Shown piece after piece: positions 1 to 5,903 of a stretch of 5,974 bases of DNA. The position numbers were made by a program, and so were the translations under genes. Under the pieces are notes generated by a model that did not search any database, was not told the DNA's origin, and saw nothing but the letters and a program-made list of their open reading frames with translations. The stretch spans positions 1 to 5,974 of the forward strand of contig JAQBUJ010000224.1 of NCBI GenBank assembly GCA_027623845.1. The letters run 5' to 3'. The stretch comes from Pseudomonadota bacterium (GTDB lineage: Bacteria > Pseudomonadota > Alphaproteobacteria > Thalassobaculales > Thalassobaculaceae). Each line of letters opens with the position of its first letter. Within the stretch, counting starts at the first letter, position 1.

Positions 1-155
1 CATTACGCGAACATATAGGCGTCGTCAAACCCAAGCACCACATCTGGGAATACCGGACCAAAAGGGATAAGCCGCTTGGCGAGATCGTCGACCGTCAGAC
101 GTTGCTCGGCTTTATATCGGGACCTCATCAACATACCCGCCTTGCCGTCGCCTAA
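1..155 (+). CDS. Possible C-terminal end of an unidentified protein, cut by the window edge
   Basis: The frame beginning at base 3 is open from the window edge to a TAA at 153-155, giving about 50 residues that end in TRLAVA. The peptide is rich in His, Lys and Arg and includes KPKHHIWEYRTKRDKP. I do not recognise the family. Codon choice in the middle (GTC, ATC, GGC, GAC, GAG) resembles that of the neighbouring genes. It would converge on der, with only 20 nt between the two stop codons and no clear terminator hairpin. The opposite strand is also open here: ATG at 134-132, stop at 5-3, 43 codons, with an AAGG five bases before the ATG. Third-position GC is about the same in both readings (roughly 63-64%), so composition does not decide. 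I prefer the plus reading because the tail of a longer gene is more likely than an isolated 43-residue gene. Confidence 0.35.
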   Translation, partial: LREHIGVVKPKHHIWEYRTKRDKPLGEIVDRQTLLGFISGPHQHTRLAVA

Positions 156-175
156 CTCTGTTGGGCGGCGATCAG

Positions 176-1582
176 TTACTTATCCGCATAGGGATTGTCA
201 CCGCCACGCAGCATAAACCGGATTGGCACGCCGGGCAGAGCAAATTCGTCACGCAGCCCATTGACCAGATAGCGAACATAAGCGTCGGACAGTCCTTCGG
301 GTTGACTGCAGAAACACGCAAAGGTCGGCGGTCGGGTCTTAGCCTGGGTGATATAGCGCAGTTTTACCCGCCGCCCTCTGGCCAGAGGCGGCGGATGCCG
401 CTCGGTCATATTACCGAGCCAGCGGTTCAGCCGTGCTGTCGAGACACGCCTGTTCCAGGTGTCATAAACTTCCAATACCGTATCGAGCAGACGGTCGAGA
501 TTGCGCTCGCGCAGCGCCGAGACCGTGATGTAGGGAATTTCCCGAACCTGTGGCAACGACGTTTGGATCCGATCCCGCAGGGCCTTCAGCGCCGCTTCCT
601 TATCGGTAACCGCATCCCATTTGTTGGCTGCCAGAACCAAGGCCCGCCCCTCTTCGACGACCATACGGGCGATGGTGAGATCCTGGCGCTCCAGCATCAT
701 CGTCGCGTCCAGCATCAGCACCACGACATGGGCGTATTGGATCGCGCGCAAGGTGTCGGCGCCGGATGCCCGTTCCAGGCGTCCCCAAACCCGCGAGCTG
801 CGACGCAGACCGGCGGTATCAACCAACTGGATCGGGTGATCGCGCCATGCCCACTCGACCTCGATCGCATCCCTTGTGATACCGGCTTCCGGCCCGGTCA
901 GGACCCGGTTCTCGCCCAACAAAGCGTTCATCATCGTCGATTTACCGACATTGGGACGCCCGACAATCGCCAGTCGCAAGACCTTGGGCGCTTTTATATC
1001 GCGCCATATGTCGGAGCCATCGGGGGACTCGTCGACAATGTCGTCGCCGTCGTCGTCAAACTCGCGAACGGCATCCTCTGCCTCTTCGTCACGGGCGAAT
1101 CCGGCGATGGCCTGATAGAGATCGGCTAAGCCCTCGCCATGTTCAGCGGAAATTGCGACCGGGTCGCCCAAGCCAAGCCGAAAGGCGTCCATCAAGCCAC
1201 CAGAGCCGGCCCGCCCCTCGCACTTATTGGCGACCAAGACGCCCTTGTCCTGCTGCCGGCGCAACCAGCGACCGAAATACTCATCCAATGGGGTGACGCC
1301 GGCGCGCGCGTCAATCACCATCAGAACGACGTCGGCCTCCTCGACCGCCGCCTCAGTCTGCAATCGCATCCGGCCTTCCAAAGCCGCATCCTCTACATCT
1401 TCGAGCCCTGCGGTATCGAACACCCGAAACTCAAGGTCGGCGATGCGGCCTTGTCCCTCGCGGCGGTCGCGAGTCACCCCGGGGATGTCATCGACGATCG
1501 CCTCGCGGCGGCCCACCAGGCGATTGAACAAGGTCGACTTACCGACATTCGGGCGGCCGATGATGGCTACGGTTATGGTCAT
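176..1582 (-). CDS. der: Ribosome-assembly GTPase Der (EngA)
   Basis: Der is an essential tandem GTPase that binds the 50S subunit and acts late in its assembly. The 468-residue product is of normal length and all three modules are visible. GTPase domain 1 has the P-loop GRPNVGKST at 9-17, DTAG at 56-59 and a G4 motif NKCE at 119-122. An acidic linker (about 164-195, many Asp/Glu) leads to GTPase domain 2, with a second GRPNVGKST at 208-216, DTAG at 255-258 and NKWD at 320-323. A C-terminal KH-like domain runs from about 380 to the end, with LARGRRVKLRYITQ and the late FMLRGGDNPY. The ATG start is supported by an AGGA about 10 nt upstream. It lies 29 nt after the bamB stop, so it is probably the last gene of the yfgM-bamB-der operon. 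The G4 variant NKCE in domain 1 departs from NKxD but is a form I know from alphaproteobacterial Der proteins, so it is probably functional. Confidence 0.97.
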   Translation of the reverse strand: MTITVAIIGRPNVGKSTLFNRLVGRREAIVDDIPGVTRDRREGQGRIADLEFRVFDTAGLEDVEDAALEGRMRLQTEAAVEEADVVLMVIDARAGVTPLDEYFGRWLRRQQDKGVLVANKCEGRAGSGGLMDAFRLGLGDPVAISAEHGEGLADLYQAIAGFARDEEAEDAVREFDDDGDDIVDESPDGSDIWRDIKAPKVLRLAIVGRPNVGKSTMMNALLGENRVLTGPEAGITRDAIEVEWAWRDHPIQLVDTAGLRRSSRVWGRLERASGADTLRAIQYAHVVVLMLDATMMLERQDLTIARMVVEEGRALVLAANKWDAVTDKEAALKALRDRIQTSLPQVREIPYITVSALRERNLDRLLDTVLEVYDTWNRRVSTARLNRWLGNMTERHPPPLARGRRVKLRYITQAKTRPPTFACFCSQPEGLSDAYVRYLVNGLRDEFALPGVPIRFMLRGGDNPYADK

Positions 1583-1611
1583 GTAATTTGAGTCCTGGTC
1601 TGGGCACCACC

Positions 1612-2952
1612 TCAGCGGTAGGCGATCAGACGGCCTTTATCGGTCAACACGTAGATCGTGGCGCCAGCCACGATCGGGGGAATGAACACTGGCGCATTGA
1701 CATCGATGAGGCCAAGAAGCTGTCCAGTATAGGGCGAAATTGCGTGCAGCTCTCCAAGCGAGGATGACACGATCAGACGGTCTCCCGCCAGAACCGGTCC
1801 AGTGTACTGGATACCTTCCTCACGCTCTTCGGGGTCTTTGAACTGTGGCAATTGGGTCAACCACTTGATCCGCCCGTCACGGCGGGTCAAGGCGATCACT
1901 TCGGCGGCGTTGGAAAGCAGGAACACGAAATCCCCGGCGACCCACGGTGTATCGGTGCCGCCAATACGCCGGTCCCAAACCCTGGCGCCGGTCTTGAAGT
2001 CGAGCGCGCTGACACGCCCCGAATGGCTCATCGCGATGACGATGTCACGGTCGATCACTGGGTTGCCGCGAATATCAGCAAGATTTGATATGGCGTTCGC
2101 CCGCTGAACATCGCTCAAGCTGTCTACCCAGAAGACCCGGCCGGTCTCGGCTTTCAATGCAAAGATCTCACCCGACGAATAGGGAACCACCACCACATTG
2201 TCCTTGGTCGCCGGACTGGCGCCGCCAAGCAGGGCCGCTATCTCGGAAATCCCTGAATGGGTCCACAAGCGTTCCCCGGACTTTACCGAAAACGCCACGG
2301 CCTTATTGTCGATGGTGGTCAGGAACAGCCGACCGTCGCTATAGGTCGGGGCGCCCCGGATCGGCCCCGGCGCATCCACCCGCCACAGCTCTTTACCGGT
2401 CTCCATTGAGGCTGCGATGACTTGGCCAACACCGGTCGCGGCGAACACCATGCCGGCTCCGGTGGTGATCGCGCCGCTGAAGACCACGTCATCCTCGTCC
2501 GGCGATCGGGTATCCAGGCGCCAGAATCTAGCGCCGGTATTGGCGTCGAAGGCTGTCAACGTTCCTTCGGAATCAAGGGTGAAGAGACGGCCATCTCGTA
2601 GCACCGGCGAGGCCAACAGCGCCGCATCGTCAGTGGCGCCGGCGCCGATGTCGACGCTCCACAGCTTTTTTGGAAGATCGCCAAAAGCAGGATGCTGCAT
2701 CACATGGTCGGCGGTACCGCCAGGCTGCGGCCAATCCGCATTGATCGCGGGGCGGGGTAAGATGACAGCCGTCTCGGCGAGCTGCGCGTCCGGCGCCAGG
2801 GCCCGCTCCAGCGCCATCACCGAGATCCGCTCCCCTGGTAAGCGGCTCTTGTTCTCGGTCTCGCCGAAAAACCCGCCGCCGCATGCCGATAGCGCCAACA
2901 ATACGAGCATAGCTAGCCCGCGAGTCGCCATCCCCGACCGTCGCATCGTCAT
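1612..2952 (-). CDS. bamB: Outer-membrane beta-barrel assembly lipoprotein BamB
   Basis: BamB is the beta-propeller lipoprotein of the BAM complex, which inserts beta-barrel proteins into the outer membrane from the periplasm. With the ATG at 2952 the product is 446 residues. It starts with a lipoprotein signal: MTMRR, a hydrophobic run LAMLVLLA, then lipobox L-S-A-C with the lipidated Cys at 24. Gly follows the Cys, which is compatible with outer-membrane sorting. A linker containing WPQPGG (74-79) precedes a PQQ-type propeller, in which I count eight repeats of the pattern hydrophobic strand - G - x - hydrophobic - AL/AF - x3 - G - x3 - W. Examples are GTLTAFDANTGARFWRLD and GRVSALDFKTGARVWDRR. 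The frame is open further upstream to 3042, but that extension overlaps the preceding gene and would bury the signal peptide, so I reject it. The start is 28 nt after the upstream stop codon. A second ATG at 2946 (residue 3) is also possible. Confidence 0.93.
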   Translation of the reverse strand: MTMRRSGMATRGLAMLVLLALSACGGGFFGETENKSRLPGERISVMALERALAPDAQLAETAVILPRPAINADWPQPGGTADHVMQHPAFGDLPKKLWSVDIGAGATDDAALLASPVLRDGRLFTLDSEGTLTAFDANTGARFWRLDTRSPDEDDVVFSGAITTGAGMVFAATGVGQVIAASMETGKELWRVDAPGPIRGAPTYSDGRLFLTTIDNKAVAFSVKSGERLWTHSGISEIAALLGGASPATKDNVVVVPYSSGEIFALKAETGRVFWVDSLSDVQRANAISNLADIRGNPVIDRDIVIAMSHSGRVSALDFKTGARVWDRRIGGTDTPWVAGDFVFLLSNAAEVIALTRRDGRIKWLTQLPQFKDPEEREEGIQYTGPVLAGDRLIVSSSLGELHAISPYTGQLLGLIDVNAPVFIPPIVAGATIYVLTDKGRLIAYR

Positions 2953-2953
2953 C

Positions 2954-2982
2954 CCGATCACTTTTGCGGTCCGATCACTTTT
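2954..2982. repeat. Pair of 12-bp direct repeats at the yfgM-like / bamB junction
   Basis: CCGATCACTTTT occurs at 2954-2965 and again at 2971-2982, with a 17-bp period. On the minus strand this reads AAAAGTGATCGG twice. The first copy overlaps the TAA stop of the yfgM-like gene and the second ends one base before the bamB ATG. No strong Shine-Dalgarno sequence is seen for bamB; the weak AGTGAT within the repeat is the only candidate. Confidence 0.8.
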
Positions 2983-3622
2983 ATTGTAGCGCCTTGAGAA
3001 TTTCGGTTGCCCTGGCCCGCATGCCGCTTGGCGTTCCGGCATCGTCCGATAATTGCGTAAACAGCGCCCGAGCGGCAGCGGTATCGCCCCCCTTGATCGC
3101 TAGAACTCCCTTTAGTTCCAACGCCATAGGGCGCCATGGGTTACCAACCACCGCAAGATCGTCAAGTGTCGCCATGAGCTCGCCGGCCGGAGTGGTCTCG
3201 ATCTGCAAGGCTACCGAACGCACCCGCGCCAGATCCCGTAGCGCATCGGCAGCATCGTCATCCGATGCGACAGCCCCATAGGCCAGCACGGCGCCCTCGA
3301 TGTCACCTTTACTCGCCGCCAGCGCCGCTTGGCGCAGGCGCGCCAGAACCGCGTACCCACCGCCAGCATCGCTCGCCAACGCACCCAGCGCCGAGATCGC
3401 GCCATCGACATCACCGTCAGCCGCTTGCGACACGGCGGCCTGATAGGCAGCGGACGCGGTTTGCCGCGCCTCCAAATCTTGCGCGTTCCAATACTTGTAG
3501 CCGCCGACCGCGATCACGATCAGCACCGCCACCGCAATCACATAATTGCCGTAACGGTTCCACAACTTGGTCGCGCGATCTTGACGAAGTTCCTCGTCAA
3601 TTTCCTGAAAGATATCGGCCAC
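2981..3622 (-). CDS. Membrane-anchored TPR-like protein, YfgM / ancillary SecYEG subunit type
   Basis: This is a 213-residue protein of the YfgM-like (TPR_21) family. In E. coli YfgM is an inner-membrane protein with a periplasmic TPR domain that associates with SecYEG and periplasmic chaperones; the same role here is inferred. The N-terminus reads ADIFQEIDEELRQDR followed by KLWNRYGNY, a typical cytoplasmic start for the family. One transmembrane helix follows (YVIAVAVLIVIAVGGYKYW, about residues 27-45). The rest is Ala-rich helical sequence compatible with TPR-like pairs, with phrases such as GDVDGAISALGALA and GDTAAARALFTQL. I chose the GTG at 3622 because GGAG lies six bases upstream and the family normally starts just before ADIF. 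A TTG at 3643 would add seven residues but has no ribosome binding site. It is the first gene of the operon with bamB and der. Confidence 0.85.
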   Translation of the reverse strand: MADIFQEIDEELRQDRATKLWNRYGNYVIAVAVLIVIAVGGYKYWNAQDLEARQTASAAYQAAVSQAADGDVDGAISALGALASDAGGGYAVLARLRQAALAASKGDIEGAVLAYGAVASDDDAADALRDLARVRSVALQIETTPAGELMATLDDLAVVGNPWRPMALELKGVLAIKGGDTAAARALFTQLSDDAGTPSGMRARATEILKALQ

Positions 3623-3628
3623 GCCGTT

Positions 3629-3632
3629 CTCC
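3629..3632 (-). promoter_or_regulatory. Ribosome binding site that decides the GTG start of the yfgM-like gene
   Basis: On the minus strand, GGAG stands six bases before the GTG at 3622-3620 (within GCGGAGAACGGC). The alternative TTG at 3643 has no purine-rich element at the right distance. Confidence 0.65.
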
Positions 3633-3712
3633 GCAGAAGGCAAGCGCCGCTGAACCGCGGGCTCGCTAGACTCGATCTGAGTGGGTGGCCTCGACCCGCC
3701 CGGTGAAACGTA

Positions 3713-3786
3713 CTCTCGTTCAGAAATTCAGAAGCTGTTTCGTCGGTCAAACCAAGGCCGTTTTGACCGCATCAAGCTCTCGTTCA
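3713..3786. repeat. 10-bp direct repeats flanking the palindrome
   Basis: CTCTCGTTCA occurs at 3713-3722 and at 3777-3786, 64 bp apart in phase. The two copies enclose the inverted repeat at 3744-3769. The second copy overlaps the paired 8-mer CATCAAGC. Confidence 0.6.
3744..3769. promoter_or_regulatory. Palindrome in the divergent region, possible operator
   Basis: CGGTCAAA (3744-3751) and TTTGACCG (3762-3769) form a perfect 8-bp inverted repeat around a 10-nt spacer. Each arm holds TTGACC, one base from a sigma-70 -35 box and close to the TTGACG-type -35 of alphaproteobacteria, facing outward on its own strand. No good -10 element is found at the expected distance on either side. It could be a transcription factor site or a pair of divergent -35 elements. 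Confidence 0.4.
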
Positions 3787-3978
3787 TCAAGCGCCGCACA
3801 CTACTCCCGCCAGCCCACGAAATCAAACGATGCGCGCCCGTCGCGCCAATCAGAGCGCCATCGACGCGGTGAATGCTCCAGTGAAGGCCACCCTGGTGCT
3901 TCCTGGGACTTTACCGCATCGATTTTTTCAGGAACACTGGGGATCCATAGTGCCAACATTAGGACCAATCACCGACCC

Positions 3979-4317
3979 ATGGCGAACTTGATCCGGCTCA
4001 ACAAAAGCCGCCGCGCGAAGCCCGATGTGTTCTTCAGTAAGCGGGAGCTCGGCGAGATTCTCTCGGCCTACAGCATGGGCGTTATCAAGGGTGACTGGCG
4101 TGACTACGCGATAGATCGCAACCGTTACATGGCGACCTTCTCAATTTTCCGAAGCAGCCGCGAGCATCCGCTTTACGCTTTCGTGAAAACCCAAAAACCC
4201 GGTCAATCTGAGCCGGTCTTTGCCCTTTTCAACGGCCCCAAGCCGCTCGCTTCCTCGGGCTCGCTGGCCACGGTGATGGATCGCTTCAAGACCTTGCCGC
4301 GGTTGGTGAAGGGTTGA
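3979..4317 (+). CDS. DUF2794 family protein, function unknown
   Basis: The product is 112 residues from the ATG at 3979. I recognise the DUF2794 pattern, a small family found in alphaproteobacteria. The signs are VFFSKRELGEILSAY (17-31), the strongly conserved WRDYAID (40-46), then FSIFR (54-58) and PLYAF (64-68). The family has no established function; no signal peptide, membrane segment or catalytic motif is seen, so it is probably cytoplasmic. The frame is open upstream to 3685, but the family homology begins only near the chosen ATG and no other good start lies between. The ribosome binding site is poor (AGGA at 3961-3964, about 14 nt before the ATG), so the start is moderately certain. 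The C-terminal half matches the family less closely than the WRDYAID block. Its TGA overlaps a promoter for the next gene. Confidence 0.85.
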   Translation: MANLIRLNKSRRAKPDVFFSKRELGEILSAYSMGVIKGDWRDYAIDRNRYMATFSIFRSSREHPLYAFVKTQKPGQSEPVFALFNGPKPLASSGSLATVMDRFKTLPRLVKG

Positions 4318-4343
4318 GAGATCTATCAACTTATTGATATAAT
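4314..4343 (+). promoter_or_regulatory. Near-consensus sigma-70 promoter overlapping the DUF2794 stop codon
   Basis: TTGAGA at 4314-4319 matches five of six bases of the -35 consensus. TATAAT at 4338-4343 is a perfect -10 box, and the spacer is 18 bp. The -35 box includes the TGA stop of the DUF2794 gene (4315-4317). Transcription would begin near 4350, leaving a leader of about 137 nt before the ATG at 4487. The surrounding sequence is clearly AT-rich against the GC-rich background, which fits a promoter. Confidence 0.6.
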
Positions 4344-4390
4344 ACAGTTATTTTTCTATCATTGCTTAAATTTCCAATCATTCCGTTCCT

Positions 4391-4410
4391 GCCGCCCTCC
4401 CAATGGCGGC
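4391..4410 (+). other. GC-rich hairpin in the leader of the zinc-ribbon gene
   Basis: GCCGCC (4391-4396) pairs with GGCGGC (4405-4410) around the loop CTCCCAAT. It lies about 40 nt after the predicted transcription start and 77 nt before the start codon. No T-run follows, so a classical intrinsic terminator is unlikely. It may end DUF2794 transcripts inefficiently or structure the leader; neither can be shown here. Confidence 0.4.
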
Positions 4411-4478
4411 GGCGCGAGCCGTTCATCATATATTGCTCATCCTAAATGTTCTTGTTATGTTCTTTTCCCAGGAACAAC

Positions 4479-4482
4479 GAGG
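4479..4482 (+). promoter_or_regulatory. Ribosome binding site for the small zinc-ribbon gene
   Basis: GAGG lies 4 nt before the ATG at 4487 and 7 nt before the adjoining ATG at 4490. It favours a start here over the in-frame ATG at 4403, which sits inside the GC-rich hairpin and has no purine-rich element. Confidence 0.6.
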
Positions 4483-4486
4483 TCGA

Positions 4487-4768
4487 ATGATGGGAAGATT
4501 GAAGGAGAGCGTGATCGCCCGCGAGGAGCGCGGCCAGCGCGCCGCCTCTCTCGGGGATCTCATGCAAGCTGGTATTGGGGTTTTCTGCTGGTGTAACCGT
4601 TGCGGCCACAGCGCCGAGGCGGCAACGGCAATGCTGGTCCCGCAGCTCGGCCCCGGCTTTCCGGTTCCGGAGGTTGGCACGCGGATGCGCTGTACTTCCT
4701 GTGGCTCCAAGGATATCGCCACCCGGCCGGCCTGGCCGTCGCACGGCCCGACCACCCGGCACGACTAG
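4487..4768 (+). CDS. Small four-cysteine zinc-ribbon-like protein, function unknown
   Basis: The product is 93 residues from the ATG at 4487, or 92 from the ATG at 4490, which has the better spacing to GAGG. The N-terminal third is charged and helical (KESVIAREERGQRAASLGDLMQAG). A CWCNRC pair follows, with C36 and C39 plus an extra C34, then about 30 residues including the Pro-rich LGPGFPVPEVG, then MRCTSCGSKDI with C69 and C72. Two CxxC knuckles about 30 residues apart are the usual layout of a zinc ribbon. The tail RPAWPSHGP resembles the ending of similar small proteins I recall from alphaproteobacteria. Zinc binding is inferred; nucleic acid or protein binding is only possible. An upstream ATG at 4403 would add a hydrophobic N-terminus (HHILLILNVLVMFF), but the ribosome binding site and the likely family start argue against it. 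The gene appears to have its own promoter and converges on the chemoreceptor gene, with 42 nt between stop codons. Confidence 0.8.
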   Translation: MMGRLKESVIAREERGQRAASLGDLMQAGIGVFCWCNRCGHSAEAATAMLVPQLGPGFPVPEVGTRMRCTSCGSKDIATRPAWPSHGPTTRHD

Positions 4769-4810
4769 CTAGAGAGCATTTCGCACAAAGATGCCTCGCA
4801 GCTCGCCGGG

Positions 4811-5773
4811 TCAATCGGTACCAATGCGCCTTGCCTCATTCGCCGCTTGCTGGGTATTGGCCGAAATATCGGTGGCCACGGCGCTTTGTTCCTCGACCGC
4901 CGCCGCCGTCGACGTGACATGTTCGAGCACTTCCTTCATCGCGTTTCGGATGGAATTCAACGCGTTCACCACACTGTCGGCCATGGCCCGCATACCATCG
5001 ATACTATCGGAGATTTCCTGGGTCGCACTGGTCGTCTTACCGGCCAGCAACTTCACCTCGTTGGCCACCACGGCAAAGCCCTTGCCGGCCTCGCCGGCGC
5101 GGGCTGACTCGATGGTTGCGTTCAAGGCCAGTAAATTGATCTGGCCTGAAATGTTGTTGATGACATCGACAATGCCACCCATCGACTTCGCCGCTTCGGA
5201 TAGCTGCTTGGTCGACTGATCCGCTTCCACCACCAGGTCGAAAGTTTCGGCGGTCCGATCCTTCGACATCGCCATGGTCGTGGTGATTTCCCGGATCGAC
5301 GTGTTCAGCGCCTCCGAGCTGGCGGCCACCGTCTCCATGAGATCGCCGATATAGGCGGCCGCGCGGCGGGCGTTCGCCTGGGCGGTAACATCAATGGCGA
5401 GTTTGGCGACTTTGAACGGTTTGCCGCTGAGATCGAGAATCGGGTTGTACGATGCCTGGATCGTAACTTTCCGGCCGCCTTTGCCAATCCGTTTGTATTC
5501 CGCAGCCTGAAAATGCCCTTTGCCAAGATCAGCCCAAAACTGCGAATATTCTGCAGTATTTTGATGGTCCGGCTCGACAAACATACTGTGGTGCATGCCC
5601 TGCACTTCCGATAGCGAATACCCCATCGTGCCGAGGAAGTTCTCATTGGCCGAGATGATCGTTCCGTCCATCTCGAACTCGATCACCGCCTGTGATTTGT
5701 TGATCGCCGCAATCTGGCCGGCATTGTTGGCGGATTCCAGTTTCTTCTCGGTCACGTCCGCGGCCAATTTCAC
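4811..5773 (-). CDS. Soluble PAS-containing methyl-accepting chemotaxis protein, N-terminus missing
   Basis: This is a chemoreceptor: PAS input domains sense a small molecule or redox state, and the C-terminal coiled-coil hairpin controls the CheA kinase through CheW. From the GTG at 5773 there are 320 codons. Residues 1-12 are the tail of an upstream PAS module. A full PAS domain covers about 21-130 (VIEFEMDGTIISANENFL, MGYSL, FWADLGKG, YKRIGKGGRKV, QASYNPILD, ending AIDVT). The signalling domain follows, with the hairpin tip at about 204-240, including NLLALNATIESARAGE and GKGFAVVANEVK. No transmembrane helix, HAMP domain or C-terminal CheR/CheB pentapeptide is present; the protein ends RRIGTD. 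The GTG is only the first possible start after an in-frame stop at 5911-5909. It has no ribosome binding site and lies inside a PAS domain, so the true gene probably began further upstream and is broken or misassembled here. Confidence 0.88.
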   Translation of the reverse strand: MKLAADVTEKKLESANNAGQIAAINKSQAVIEFEMDGTIISANENFLGTMGYSLSEVQGMHHSMFVEPDHQNTAEYSQFWADLGKGHFQAAEYKRIGKGGRKVTIQASYNPILDLSGKPFKVAKLAIDVTAQANARRAAAYIGDLMETVAASSEALNTSIREITTTMAMSKDRTAETFDLVVEADQSTKQLSEAAKSMGGIVDVINNISGQINLLALNATIESARAGEAGKGFAVVANEVKLLAGKTTSATQEISDSIDGMRAMADSVVNALNSIRNAMKEVLEHVTSTAAAVEEQSAVATDISANTQQAANEARRIGTD

Positions 5774-5903
5774 GATCTTGAAAGGTTTATTCTCAAGATC
5801 AAAAATTGGGGTGTACGACGCCTGAATCCAAACTTCGCGCCCACCGTTTCCAATACGCTTGGACTCCGCCTCTTTATATTCACCACGCCCAAGATCAGCC
5901 CAA
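5523..5903. repeat. Tandem PAS-coding repeat with a 366-bp period
   Basis: The two PAS modules are in phase at 366 bp (122 codons): the Trp codon starts at 5902 in one copy and 5536 in the other. CCAAGATCAGCCCAA is identical at 5523-5537 and 5889-5903. Other stretches differ mainly by third-base changes and conservative substitutions. This indicates internal duplication within the receptor gene, as is common in multi-PAS receptors. Confidence 0.8.
5774..5902 (-). pseudogene. Remnant of an upstream PAS domain of the same chemoreceptor
   Basis: Reading on from 5773 in the same frame gives WADLGRGEYKEAESKRIG, then GGREVWIQASYTPIFDL and KPFKIVKLAADVT. This aligns without gaps to WADLGKGHFQAAEYKRIG and KPFKVAKLAIDVT of the intact PAS domain. 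The frame is open to 5908 and is then stopped by TAA at 5911-5909. The N-terminal half of this PAS module (the part matching MDGTIISANENFL to EYSQF) is absent. The match ends at the Trp codon 5902-5900, and no other frame of the remaining bases continues it. Confidence 0.75.

Larger units (their letters stand above)
3623..3978. other. Divergent intergenic control region between the yfgM-bamB-der operon and the DUF2794 gene
   Basis: This 356-nt stretch lies between two divergently transcribed genes and should hold the promoters of both. I see no convincing gene. The plus frame is open from 3685 into the DUF2794 gene, but its translation is a Ser/Arg-rich shadow-like sequence unlike the conserved protein that follows. 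The region holds a palindrome (3744-3769), a 10-bp direct repeat (3713-3722 and 3777-3786), an 8-bp direct repeat CATCAAGC (3770-3777 and 3785-3792) and TTCAGAA twice (3719-3725 and 3727-3733). A wider 6-bp dyad TTCCTG/CAGGAA lies at 3900-3905 and 3929-3934. I could not find a convincing -35/-10 pair for either direction. Confidence 0.6.

Noticed and set aside
161..1129. 322-codon plus-strand open frame
   Set aside because: It lies antisense to der in a mirrored frame, and the minus strand shows all Der motifs. Its translation has no recognisable domain. Long antisense frames are common in GC-rich genes.
2417..2989. 190-codon plus-strand open frame
   Set aside because: It is antisense to bamB, Ser/Pro/Arg-rich and without motifs, while the minus strand encodes a clear lipoprotein signal and propeller repeats.
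2953..3042. Upstream extension of bamB to the first possible start at 3042
   Set aside because: It would overlap the yfgM-like gene and put 30 polar residues ahead of the lipoprotein signal peptide.
3685..3978. N-terminal extension of the DUF2794 protein
   Set aside because: The extra 98 residues are Ser/Arg-rich with no family similarity, and they cover the repeat-rich control region. The open frame is probably chance.
4391..4410. Intrinsic terminator after DUF2794
   Set aside because: The stem is GC-rich but only six base pairs with no T-run after it. It was kept only as a leader hairpin.
4403..4486. Longer start of the zinc-ribbon protein with a hydrophobic N-terminus
   Set aside because: The ATG lies in a GC hairpin without a ribosome binding site, whereas GAGG sits correctly before 4487/4490. 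The apparent hydrophobic segment comes from translated leader.
4426..4814. Minus-strand open frames over the zinc-ribbon gene (62-109 codons)
   Set aside because: They overlap each other in different frames, lack motifs, and lie opposite a gene with clear CxxC pairs.
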